NCBI GenBank assembly: GCA_964023275.1
Contig: OZ029928.1
Span: 15,201,682-15,265,681 of the forward strand
Direction: 5' to 3'
From: Norana najaformis
Lineage: Eukaryota > Annelida > Clitellata > Crassiclitellata > Hormogastridae
DNA: 64,000 bases
Shown one piece after another: positions 8,961 through 21,934 of this stretch (the stretch's first letter is position 1; each line of letters starts with the position of its first letter). The notes beneath the pieces are model-generated. The model had not been told where the DNA came from. It was given only the letters and a program-made list of their open reading frames with translations, and made no database searches. The translations under genes were made by a program, and so were the position numbers.

Positions 8961-11786
8961 TACCAAAGTTGCATAATGTTTCCATTACCATATTAGTAAT
9001 CTTTTTAGCAACAGTCTTCATCAGTAGAAAGACTGTCATTTATTTCATCTTGTGTTATGTGCAAAAAGCATCTTGCATGTCCCACTGACACAGATGTTGA
9101 CTTACTTGAGTATTTGTCTCTTTCCTCACTGCTTCTCCTAAATTGATTCATTGCTCTACACCTCCTTTGTATACTGGAAGTGCTTTTATGACTCGATGTC
9201 ATTCTTCATCTTTAGTGCATTTTGGACTAGGGACTCCGAATGTGTGTGTGGACTGCCAACCTTGGATGGGAATTCATTGTTAATTCTCTGTGTTCCTGTG
9301 TGAGACTGCCAGTGGTGACTTCCTGCTGCACGAGCATTATTTGTGTACTGACAAACTTTGTTGTGTCACCATGACATCAGTTTTTTTCAACATTTTTAGG
9401 AACTTGCATATGTACATCTAGCAGACATGTTCTAATCTTCAAAATAGACAGTAGCAACCCAACATATAGGAAGCTTTAAACTATGGATGGATTGCCAGTG
9501 TCACTGTTACTTAAACACACTGATGCATATTTGAAAGGATTAGGAATGTGCTGGTGGTAACAAATGTGTTGAGGAAAGTGATGGTGTTGATAGCAATTAT
9601 TTTTAATGCTACCATGTTATGTAAGGTCACAGAGTAAATTTTAAAAATAATTAGCCTTTTGTGACATGAAAATTTGCTTAGCGTCCTTCTGCATGAGGCA
9701 TCTTTTATGTGTGATGTCAAATGACCTAAATACACTGTCTAGAAGATGGACTTCTGACGATTGCCCAGCTATCGTAATATTTTTTTTATTATTTGAAATA
9801 TTATTTTATTTTTTATCTTTACCATAGTTTTGTGTATAATAGTTTATGCTGTCATGTGATTTGGTTCTCTGGTATTAAATTGTTGAGCTGCATTCTTTTT
9901 ATGCTCTTTGCTACTAAGGTAATTATTTGCCAACACAAACTGCTGTCGATGCTGTTATCAGATTTTAATGTGCACTTGAATCATGTAGATCCTGTTTGGG
10001 GCTTCGGCTGATGCACCTCATTAAGGTTGTCATGTGCCTTTGTCCAACTGATCATTTGATTGTAACACACATCGTGAGTGCTGTGGTACTATTCGCCAAT
10101 GCACTAGCATTTCTCACAAGGACTGTACACATTTAGCTCAAACGTGAAAGAAAAGCTGGAAAGAAATCCTGAGTTTTCTTGAAGGAGTGCTGTATAAATG
10201 TTTGAACATATTACTTGTTATTATTAATAATTAGCAACTTCTGTAGTGCCAGTGTCTAATGCGCAAGTTGTCAGCCAATCGTGCACCAGAGCAAAGCTGC
10301 AATCAGGACAAAAGCCAAAGGTCAGTCCACCGAACAAAGAGGCAGACTACAAAGAGACTAGACTTAATAAGCTAGCAGATATGTGGAGAATAATTAAGGC
10401 AAGCAGAGAGTTTAGAGAAACAAAATGTGGCGGTGTGATAGGCAGACCAAGGAGTTGAGAAAGGGGGCCAAATTTTACCATAGTCAATTTTCGATGACTC
10501 TTGAGTCATCAAGCCTTTGCGGCTAGATTTGTGGTTTCAAGTGGCCAAAGTTTCTATTCCTTTTTCTTTCACTCTTTCCTTAAACTCTTGCTGTCCTTTT
10601 CATACTTTCCTGCATTTCACTCTGCTTCTTCGCTTTAGTTTTCCAATTTTCCTCCTTTATGTCTTTAGTAGTAGCTGTTTTCTACTTTTCCATTTCTGTG
10701 GGCAACATTTGCCAAAACCGGTTTGGGGTATCACATTGGTGTGTACCCTCCCAGACCTAAAGTGCAATCAAACATCATAATCTTCGACTACAGATTGAGC
10801 CAACAATGCTCTTGTAAAGTACTTCATTTACAGTTTTGATAAACAAATTGCGGCTAACAGAACATAGATATTTAGGACTGTTGCAATACCATAAAAGGTG
10901 CTTACGAGTTGGGTGTAGTGCCAGGTGGTATATGCAAAATGGACAGTTAACTACCAGATGACACCAAGTGCTGGTATGTTTACATTCACCCACCGTGGTT
11001 CTAGCAAATGTTAAAAAATATGAGAAATTTTGAAAGGAACATCTGTCAGAGTGAAAGAGATGTGAATAAATGTGATAGCAAATGATATGAGGACTCTTCT
11101 GGTGTTGGTGACTGCAGAAGGTCTATCAGGACTAGGGAAGATTACCATATGCTTTACAATATGGAACACATACTTGATGCTAAGGGAAGTAAACAGCAGG
11201 AAGTTATGTGACCCTGTAAATTGTGTTTAGCGTAAACTACATCTGATGGATTGGCACAAACTTGTTTCTGTTCTGTTAGTTATTGGAGCTTTATTTTGAA
11301 AAACAAAGTCCCAATTTTTTATAAGTATCATTTGTCTCAAGTTTGCATTTTCAAAATAAAGGTTTGTTCACTGAGGCACAATCATTGAGCTGAAAGGTCA
11401 CAAAAAGCATTGAACCTCAAACAGGAAAACATGAATCCAACAACTGGACTACTATTATATTATTTGTACCTGAACAAAGAATTCAAACCTATGTTATGGC
11501 TGTGATAGGTTATTATTCTTCCATGTGGCTACTGAACTGCTAAGGTTTTTAAATGAACTGAGTGGTAAGTAGGTGACGTTGATTGCTGATGGCAACAGAC
11601 ATGGCGGAAATGTGCTTATATGTCTATCGGAGACAGTATGTGTTAGTGCTTAATGCTGTTATTGTATTTATCATCAATTGCTTTATTACAGTAATTATTA
11701 TCAATTGCTTTATTACATTAAGTCACTGTTTTTGTGTAATTTAAATCTGTTCTGATGTGCTGCTGATTAGCTGATTACAGCATGAA
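8961..11786. other. Intergenic, upstream of the SCARB2-like gene
   Basis: No supported exon. A minus-strand frame at 10775-10993 has Cys/His spacing (CPFCIYHLALHPTRKHLLWY then C) resembling the end of some non-LTR retroposon proteins, but the evidence is weak. The 3' part should hold the promoter and any 5' UTR exon of the downstream gene: an acceptor-like GATTACAG lies 6 bases before its ATG. Confidence 0.4.
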
Positions 11787-14700
11787 ATGGAGTCGAAGAA
11801 GTTGATCATCACTGATGTTGTTCTGATCATCCTTGGACTGATCCTTATTGCCATTGGAGGTGCACTCATTCCCTTCTTTGATCATAAGATCAAGAAGACC
11901 GTGGAAGAGGTTTGTAAGCGTTTGGATGTGCAGTATTGTGGAAAAGTGTGAATGCTGTGTGAGAAAGACATGCAGTCCTGTTTTAATTACATTGCTGTGA
12001 TGTAGCTGGAAGAGGTGTGTGATTTATATATGTGAAAGAGCTCTTTGATCCCTGTAAAAATTGTTAAGCTGCTTTTGAAATTATTAAAATTTACCAACAC
12101 TGGTTTTAATGATTTGAAAAACTTGGATGTAATTTCATTTACTGTTGTTGAGTTTTTTATTAATCTGTTGCTATTATTGTTAATTGCTTTAATGTATGTA
12201 TGTATCACTAAATTTGTAAAGCTCCTTTTAAGTAACTCACAAAGGTACTATAGCACGGCTACCTAACGGTCTCTAAATAGGAACGGCTTGAGATGGGCAG
12301 AAAATGTTTCTTGTTTCTTAAGTGGAAACTACCTTTGGAAAGTGCCTGTGTTAGTTGGTGAGAAGTTCCTGAACTTTCCTTCTGGCATTTCCTGTGCTAA
12401 TATCCTATGTGCCTTTGCTGCATTCCCCTTCACTAATGAGATTGGTCTAGCCATGATAGCCTTTATTGTGTAATAAGGACTTATCTATGATATGATCCTA
12501 TTCATAATATTATTTAGTATTCATTTATTGAAAACACTTATAAAGCGCACAAGGTCAGTGAATCTGAGCCTGTCTTTAGCAGCTAGACACTGGTATGAAC
12601 AGGCTGATGCCTTACGCATTAGACTGAAGTGTCCATGAGGTCTTAAAAGACGCTATATAATTAGCCAGATACATAGGGGTCATTCATGAGAACCTCCCAA
12701 AAGGACCTACTTTGAACCCCTTCTTTCCCCCTTGTGGGCATTTGACCTTACCCTCCCCATCCTTTTTGCAGATGTCCACTCCACTGCATACCAAAGCCTT
12801 GATTTGGCTACACTTTTGATCTTTCAGGGCTAACTGTTAAAGGGGCGATATTTTTACAGTGCCCAATCCAGCAAATTCACTCTGTTTAGATCCAAGCCAG
12901 TACAGACTGCCTGCTTTCTGACTGAAGTTGGTGTACAAGACACAGACTGTAGTGAGATAACTGTGTGTACATACCAATTTTAGTTGAGGACCTCCCAATG
13001 GGCGAAGCCCCTCTTCCGTTGTCTGCATTTGAGCGACACCTCCCTCCCCACGTCCTTATTGGACAACCCATGCATATATAAGTCACTCAATATGCAAAGT
13101 GTTGTAATTTTCTGAGGAATGTTGAATGTGTTGTTCTGTTGCAGAACGTTAAACTGGTGAATAACAGCGATGCTTTCAATGCCTGGAAAGAGCCACAGGC
13201 TCCAATCTACCTAACGTTTCACTTCTTCAATGTTACAAACCCAGATGAAATTATTCAAAACAATTCTAAACCACACCTCAAAGAACTTGGTCCATTCACC
13301 TACAGGTAAACTATTCAATATTAATTTATTCTTCAATGTTCTGTCCTCAGGCAGGTCCAAGAATCCGACAGTGCTACTTTTCTTTGTTCTGTGCCCTCTC
13401 CTTGACTTCTTTGTAGCCTAAATGTATTAATATAACACCACTTTTAAGAACGTGCATCAGAAGCACATGATTTGTGCACTGGATAATGATGCAAAGTTAA
13501 GTTGTATCTGATGGTTTCTTCATCACTGATGGTGCATACACACTTGAATGTTTGAGACACAACTGCATAGGTACACAAGTTTTACTTGAGCATTAATAAA
13601 TAACAAGTAATAAAGCTTGGCAGATTTAGGTTTCTCTTTTGCAAGAAATTTTTTTTTGAACGTTTCCTCGTAACGATTGGAAGATAATTATCATGCATGA
13701 TAAATTTCGTTTTACACCTGTTGTGTTGGTTGCATTGTTTAGAGAATATCGCAACAAGACTGACATAAATATTATGGATAATGGTGATAAAATTTATTAC
13801 AAGGAGCACAAGTATTATGTCTTTGAAGAAGATAAAAACCCAGAGCACAATGAAAGTCTCATCGTCTGTACACTTAATATTCCTATTCTGGTTAGTTTCA
13901 GTTTTTAAACACTATCTCAATTACTGTAGAATTTGCCACTTGTTTTTCAACATTCTTAGATAGTTAGGATTTTTCATTGTGTTAAGTATACGTGTTTTTC
14001 ATCTTTGCTTCTTAGTTTATCAAGGAGCATGTAAGATAGATATTTTGAACATAATTAATGTATCTGTTAATAAATACTATTATTTATTAATCCTAGCATA
14101 GTTTGCAGTTTATTAGATATAGCAAGACATTAGATATTGCCAAGCAAAATCTTATGAACTAAAACTTGCAGCGAAAAGAAACTGCAGTTACAGTAAACCT
14201 AAGACGTATGGTTCTCATACCTTTAGGCTTAGACGCAAATACAACCACAGCAGTCCAACAACAATTTTACTTCCATCTTATGCTAGTATATGTACTCATT
14301 TACCAATTCAAAAGGATGAAGGGCTGAGCAGCACCACGTGCTTTGTTCTTCTGCGGATGGTCACCCATCCAAGTACTAAACAGGCTTGATAGTACGTAAC
14401 TTTAGTGTAATTTGTAATTGTAGTCGTTTGTAGTACCGTTTCAAGATAAACTGATGAGAGGTACTTTCTATACTAGGCTGACTAATGTTGAAGTTTGTTA
14501 AGAACAAAAGTTCCTCACTGAGAAAACAGTGCTTCGATAACTATAGATGTCACCACTGTACCTGTCACTGTAGTCTCTGCAATACTGAACAGCCACCTAT
14601 GTTACATTACATGGGCTGATTACGTAGCGCAAATGCCCGCAGTTTAGAGCATGCAGTTTTGAGCCTCTCCTCTCCAAGACGGGTATTGTCTAAAGACCTT

Positions 14701-17700
14701 GACCAAGTCGCTAGTGCAAAACTGTTCAATGGCATTGATTTTATAAATATAAGAGACTAACTTTAAATTAATGTTGCAGTTATTACGTTACTGTTACAGT
14801 TACTCAGTTTAGTTGTTGTATCTGTTACTTTATCTTTTAGACGTTGGCAACTCGGGTGCGTTTTTTTCCGTCATGGATTCAATCCATTTTTAGAGAAGTG
14901 TTAAAAAAACTGAATGAGACTTTATTCCAGTGTCATTCTGTCAAAGAGTTACTATGGGGTTACACTCCTGAATCTATCAAAAAAATTGATGAATTTCTGG
15001 AAAAACACAACATCTCATTCAGGATCAACTACACTTACGGAATTTATTCTGGGGTAAGTGTTACCTTTGCCTTTATTAAATTAACGTTTACACAGTATTA
15101 ACGGCCGATACTTTCATGACTTACATGCAGGATGTCTTTTGGATTGTGTAAAGTTGTTAACTGTATAAAGATAGTCTGAGGCTCATGGTTGAAGGGTGTT
15201 TCCGCTGAAATGGAAATACAGAAACAACAATCCAAAACTGGATTACCTTTCCTTATAAATTGCAGAACTCAATTCAGCGCATTTGTAAGGTTCTTAAAAG
15301 TTGCTACGTGAATAACCAGGTGCATGCATGCATACATATATTCAATAAATTATCAGTTTTCCTGATATACCGGGTTTGAAAAACTGAGCAGAGCTGAATT
15401 TGAATTAAATTCCGATTTGGCTGTTGTTTCGAACCACCATTCTTAATATGTACCAGGATTTTTGTACAGTTTGAAAATTATGAAATGAATACTGGCGTTC
15501 ATTTAATCTTTTGGAGAATAACATGGCCTACTTTTTTTTCAGCCAACAGCCAATGGAACAGATGATGGTAAACTTGAAATTTTCTCTGGCGTTCAAAATA
15601 TCGCGAATCTTGGACTGGTGAATAAGTGGAGAGGAAACAGGTGACCAGAATTAAACAAGTTCACTAATCGGCCAGCAAATGAACAGTGATGTGTTGCATA
15701 TATGATGAGAACATCAGATTAATTATGATCAAAGCAACACCTTTTGACACTTTTTTCAATTGGGTTATCCACCGTAGGCAGCCTCTCTGCCTTAGTGGAC
15801 GGCTCTTCTGGATATTGATCTAAATGTGGCTTGAAATTGATGTGCCGTCGGTTGATGCCTTGTGCATTAGACACCAGTGCTCTAAAAGTTTCTAATTAAT
15901 TAGTAATGCCCACAGGATGGATCTTGGCCATGGTTGGGACCTCAGGTATCAATAATAATATATGTTTTGTGTAAAATCTCTTACATTAGCGGGCTATGTT
16001 TTTCAACTGGTGACGTCCTCTGCCATTGTTAAATTATCCACAATTGACATTTATTATTAATATTATAACAATAATGATAATAAGTTTTGAATAGTTTGCT
16101 GGTGAGTTACGAGAGAGGCGGATGAGGTTTCCACTTTAAGTGACCACTGCATTGCATAGTTAACGTCTGTCTGTCCGTATGGGTGGTTGGCTCGCTGCTC
16201 ATCTATTAAGCTGTGTTTCTGACTGTCTGTGTGTCTGTATGCATGTCTATTATTTTGTCTGTTTGTTTGTCTCTGTCTGTCTGTCTGCCTGTGAGAGTTT
16301 ATCTGTTCTGCTAGCAGTATAGATTTTTGTCTGATTGTTGTAGTTCGTTGCCCTTCTGGCATGGTTCTTGCAACAAGATAAATGGATCAGGTATTTTAAT
16401 ATCACTTGTTCTGCAGAGAGAGAACTTCATTTCTTCCGTTCTAAAATTTTCTTTGTATCATGTGACTGATGAAATTATAAAAACTTTTGCTTTCTTTTAA
16501 CATTGCTCAAATGACGCACCGTAGTATGTGCTTGCTCTGTAACTGATTGATCAGATGATAAATTGTTTTGCAGTTTGACTTATTTTAAGCTATATTTCAT
16601 TTTTAAGTAAATAGCTTCTTATTTTTCTACTGACCAGTTTGACATTTGTGATACCTGTCACTGTCTGTTGGTGCAACGTGCAGTTCTGTTGCCAGCTTTA
16701 ACAGTTTGACTGGGACATCCCTTTAAAAGGCTCCTTTATAAAGCAAATTCTCATATAACACTGTTGTTGAAAATGGATCCCAAATTTAATTCCACTTTAG
16801 ACCATAATTCTCGTTGGAATACAGCCTTGTTACATCATGACACCTGATTTGCTGTCAAAGGTTACATTGGAAGAAAACACTCAGTGTTTTCCTCTACCTC
16901 ATATTTCGTGGCAAGTTAGAGAACAAGTTAAGCAGACAGAAAATTTTAATATTGGGGACTAAAATTAGCATATGTTATGGTGTTTGAGATATTGAATAAA
17001 TTATTATTGCATAAATTATTTTTGAATATATAGAAATCATAGAATAATATTTTAAAGTGTAATTTTCAGTTATATTTGACAGTTGCTTGAATGGTTTATC
17101 AACTGTTTTGCAGATTTATAAGTAAGTAAGTAAGTAAGCATTTGTTAACATGCCATATGTCCATCGACTGAGCGAGGAATCATATAGGCAATGTATGCTA
17201 CCCAAATGCATTTCTTGTAGCAAAATCATTTGGTTCCTCTCATTGTATGGGTACCAGTAGCTTTCTTATGTGTTCTGTATATCAGGAAGAGGCGTAAAAA
17301 CAATAATGTACTATGCTTTTGTGTAATGAAATGCATTATGTTATAATTTTTATGGCAGAAAAATAGTCAGCAGAGACACTGTTAATAATATAAACTGGTG
17401 TGAAAGAGTGTGGTTTAATGGTGGTTTGTGCATGTTTTTTCAATCAGTGATTGAAGGGTTTATTTGTTGACTGGCCAATTTTTATATTGATTTGCAGATG
17501 GGACTTTGTGGCATCCGTTTATTGAGAAGACTGAGAGATTGTACATCTTTAACACCGATCTCTGTCGTTCGGTTTATGTCACATACAATGGTTCGTCTAC
17601 GATTTCCTCTTCTAACATTGCTACATACCACTTCACGGCTCCCCCTTCTGTCATGGCCGATCCTCGGAGTTGCCCAGATAATAGATGTTTCTGTTCTCCT

Positions 17701-20700
17701 TATGATGCAAACGGCACATCCTGTCTTGGAGGTGGGGTCCTCAACGTAACCAGCTGTAAACAAGGTGGGTGACAACCCGTAGTGAGTATAGTCTGTTGTA
17801 GAAGGACCAGTTTGTTCTAGAATATTTTTAATCTGTTTTAAAGTGGGCTTAGCCTGTTCATGAGTCAGTTTTTTGTTCTTCTGTATGCACATGTTCTTTG
17901 TGCCTGTTCTTTTATGGTTTTAGGCTGTTCTATAGTAGGTGTAGATTGGTTTGTTACAGAGAAGACTTAATAGTGCACCATTATGCTTAACTTGCGGTTG
18001 CTATGGGGACCACAAACACAAGAGACTCAGGATGCAGTAATCGTTAGCAAGTGATGCATAATAACTGCTAAAAGCATGGTGTATACAAACTGCAGTCCAC
18101 ATGCCTGCAGCTTGTATTGTAATTATGGAAGTAGACTTTAGCAGAAACTACTTAAACATATCCAGATGTAGTCTTTCAGTGTTGCCAGTCTTTCTTCTGT
18201 TATTCTTGAAATTTTCTTCTTTGAATGCATGTGTGTGTGTAAATACATACACATGTACATATACATGTATAAATATACATATATGCATATATTTATACTT
18301 TACAATTAGCTTAAGAATCATAGTATCGAATGGATGGGGTCAGGTTTACACTAGCAGAAGGCAAACGGTGTAGCTAAATGGCCCTTCCAGGATGGCTCAT
18401 CTTTTTTCAACCCCACCCAGTCTTTGCCCATCTGTGAAATGACTTTCCCAGATCGAATAAGGCAGAATTGGGAGACTCTGAAAAGTCTGCTCTGTTGCAT
18501 GTTAGTGCTCGAAGGCTGACTTATTTGGTTGAATCCCCATCCAGTCTTCACAGAAGCCATAGAATTAGTAAGGGAGAGTGTTACTGCCTGCAATAAACAG
18601 GGTTGGTTCACTGGTAATCCACTTTATGTGCTAACAGTGACCCTTATTTAAATGATCTGTAATCTAGTTTAGCTTCTAAGATTCATATTGCTAGTTTTGC
18701 AGTATTATGTGAAAGGCAGAAAAAAATGCTGGTAAAATAAACATAACCATAACATGAAGAACGAATTGTAACATGATGAGCATAACTATAACATGACGTC
18801 GCAACTATGACATTATAAACATAACTCCTTCTCTTCTTCTGGCTTAATTAATTTAATTAATTAATTAATCCCTCTTAGGGGAAGGTTCAGCCACATGGAT
18901 CACACAGATGTAAAAACTTAACTAAGACGTGATAAACAACTGTAAGCATCAATAAGGAATTGTATTTAGTGCTTAACCTTTGCTACGTTTGTCATGTAAT
19001 TGTAGATGCTCCAGTTATCATGTCAGAGCCACATTTTCTGGAAGCACCTGAGTATCAGGATGAAGTGATTGGACTGAAGCCGAACCGATCAATTCATCAG
19101 ACAATAATTGATGTGGAACCTGTAAGTGAATTTTTCTTGTGCACATTTCTTGAGTGCTGCAGAGAAGTTTTCTTAGAATGGCCCCGTATAAATGCCCCGT
19201 TGCACTTTATCAGTGTTGACAGTCTGTGTTGTGTTCATACATTCTGAAGATGCTGTTGTCTACAAAGCTGTCAGCATAATCGAATTCTGCGTTAGTTTTG
19301 TGTCTGCATACAGGAAGTATACCCATGTACAGCACCCTTTTCTTTGGCCTCGGCTGTGCTACGGCGCTATATAAATTGTCTTATTATTATTATTATTATT
19401 ATTACAGAAGTAGATGATCAGTAACAGACTCTGTTTGAATCCGTTGAAAATGGAAGTCATCTTGCTTGCCTTTTGACGTTATTTCGAAGATTGTTCATTT
19501 TCAATATCTGACATCCAGGTTACGCCATCGGCATATGCGTGTGACCTTAGTGTTCTGGTTGACAGCCACCTTTCCCTGACTTCGTGTTTCAGTCATGTGG
19601 TTAGGGTCTGCTAGTACCTTATCCTTCAGCTACATACTGGTCATCTTTTGCTCACCCTGGAGACCGTGCATGCTCTGGTGCAGGCGCTGGTCACATGTCC
19701 ACTTGATTACTGCAGTGATATCCTTGCAGTCTACCATAATACCTGTACAACAAACTTAACATGTCCTTCATATTACTGCACTACTTGTACTTCTGCCAAG
19801 CTCAGTATGCTTGTTAGATCAGATTACATTGGCTATCGTTTCTGCAAGGGGTTGACTATAAGCTGGCTATTCTTGCTTATATATGTCAGCATGGATTGGC
19901 ACCGACTTTTCTCTCTAGGTTCTGTGTTCTGATTGCAACAGTTCCTAGTCAGTTTTGTTTAAGAAGGAATCTTGTCATTTAAGTGATTTCCACAAAGACA
20001 TTTTGTATTATTCTTGTCCAGCTGTGTGGAATGCTCTGCTGACTGAGATTAAGGATAGTACTCTCTCAATAACTGGTTTTTAAAGAAACTTAAAAATCTA
20101 TTTGTTTTCTTCTCCTGTGTAGATGTCTGAATTTTCTTCTTTACATGGATTTGTAAGCAATGACGTGTGATGACATAAGACATCTACACAGGACTAGATA
20201 AGATCTTCGGATGTGCGTTTGAGACCGTATTTCAATTGTGCACTTACAAATGTATGTTTAATAACAGTTAACAATGATAATAAATCTTGCAGTGCTTTTG
20301 TGAGGTACTTAGAATGGACTACATTAAGTGTTAGTTAGTTAGTTTAGCCATTTGTTGACTTCTCAACATCAACAGTTAGAACCATCGCAAAAAAGAATTC
20401 AAAGAAACGCACAAAGTTGATGCAAAGGTCAAAAGGTCAACCAAAAAAGGTTCAGCAGACCTGCTAAAGTTCAGTTGACCTATATGTGTCCTTATATATA
20501 CATACATACATACATACCCACATACATGCATACATATATACACACACCCATGTACATACATACATGCACACATACCCACATACATACATATACACATACA
20601 TACACACATACATACATAATTGTGAATGCTTTAAAGTGTTCAGATACAATACTTTACATTTGTGTATGTACTGCTTCTTGAGATGAATTTAATTGTTTCT

Positions 20701-21901
20701 GATTTGGACGTGGATTTTCTTTGCAGACAACTGGGCTTGTTTTCAATGCAGCCAAACGAATTCAAATCAACATGTATGTCACAAAACTGGGAAGTCTCGA
20801 GTAAGTGACTTACAGAATCCAGTTCATTGCAGTTCCCTTATGATTTCACCTGAAACAAACATCAGTCGATATCTTGGGTGTTATGATAATGGCGCTAGAG
20901 AAGTCATTCGTTTAGATTAGATTCTATATTTTCAATCTGTCTAACTTTACAATTAAGGTAATTACATTACGTCTGTGTATGTAAATTTTTACTCTGATTA
21001 GGGTGCTCAGTGTGCCAACAGACTGAGCTGAGATCCAACAGATAGCATTTTGTTTTTCAATTGGCTTTAATTGACATTCTGTTTGTTTCAGCAGCTTGGC
21101 TTTAATTGATGTTCTGTGTCTTAGATACCAGCACTGTGCAAGTGATTAGATTAGATTTAGTCAGATCTCTTCTTGAAGTTGCTTTGGTTAAAAGTCATTT
21201 CTGCAGTCAACGGCCTGCATTTGTCCAGTCTTCTCTTCAAATATTAGAAGGGATTCCTTGCTCAGCTGATGGATACATGGCATGTTAACAAATGTCTTAC
21301 TTACTTAATTACTTACTTACTGACTTAACTCCTATGCAGTTAATATCATAATGCATTGGACGTCAGTTAGTGGTCACTGCTCAGTTAAACAGAGGGTTAT
21401 CCTGAATCTGTGATAAGTCTGGTTGAATCCTACCAGAGCAATCTGTGGAAACAGGAAAATGGATGATATTGGAAATGCACTCTGGAACAGGGACGTTGTT
21501 TATATGTCTTCTTTTCACTGTCATGCTCATTTACGAGTTTGTTCTGTGACGGGTTGTGTGAATGTTGGTTGAGCTGTGAAAGCTTCATAAGTTACGGCCA
21601 AATCAGGTGTGAGCTTCTTAACAGAGTTTTGCTTAAAGAGACACTCTGGCACTTGGCTTTCAAAGAATACTAGAAAGTAAATGGAAACATGATTTGGAAG
21701 CAAAAACCTATATCATTAGAAACTTTTACCTAAAAAGTCGAGTTTTATGAGAATATACCGTTTCTCATTACTGTAATTGTTCTGCTTTAGAAACGTTGCT
21801 GTTGACTGGTAGATTTCTGTAAAGATGTGAACGAATGAATACAACATGAATGACTGCTTAAATAAGTGAATGAAAAATTTAATGTGTGATTGAATGCATT
21901 A

Positions 21902-21934
<33 letters not shown>

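Noticed and set aside
10775-10993. Small Cys/His protein on the minus strand
   Set aside because: Spacing hints at a retroposon C-terminus, but there are no neighbouring RT motifs; too weak for its own entry.
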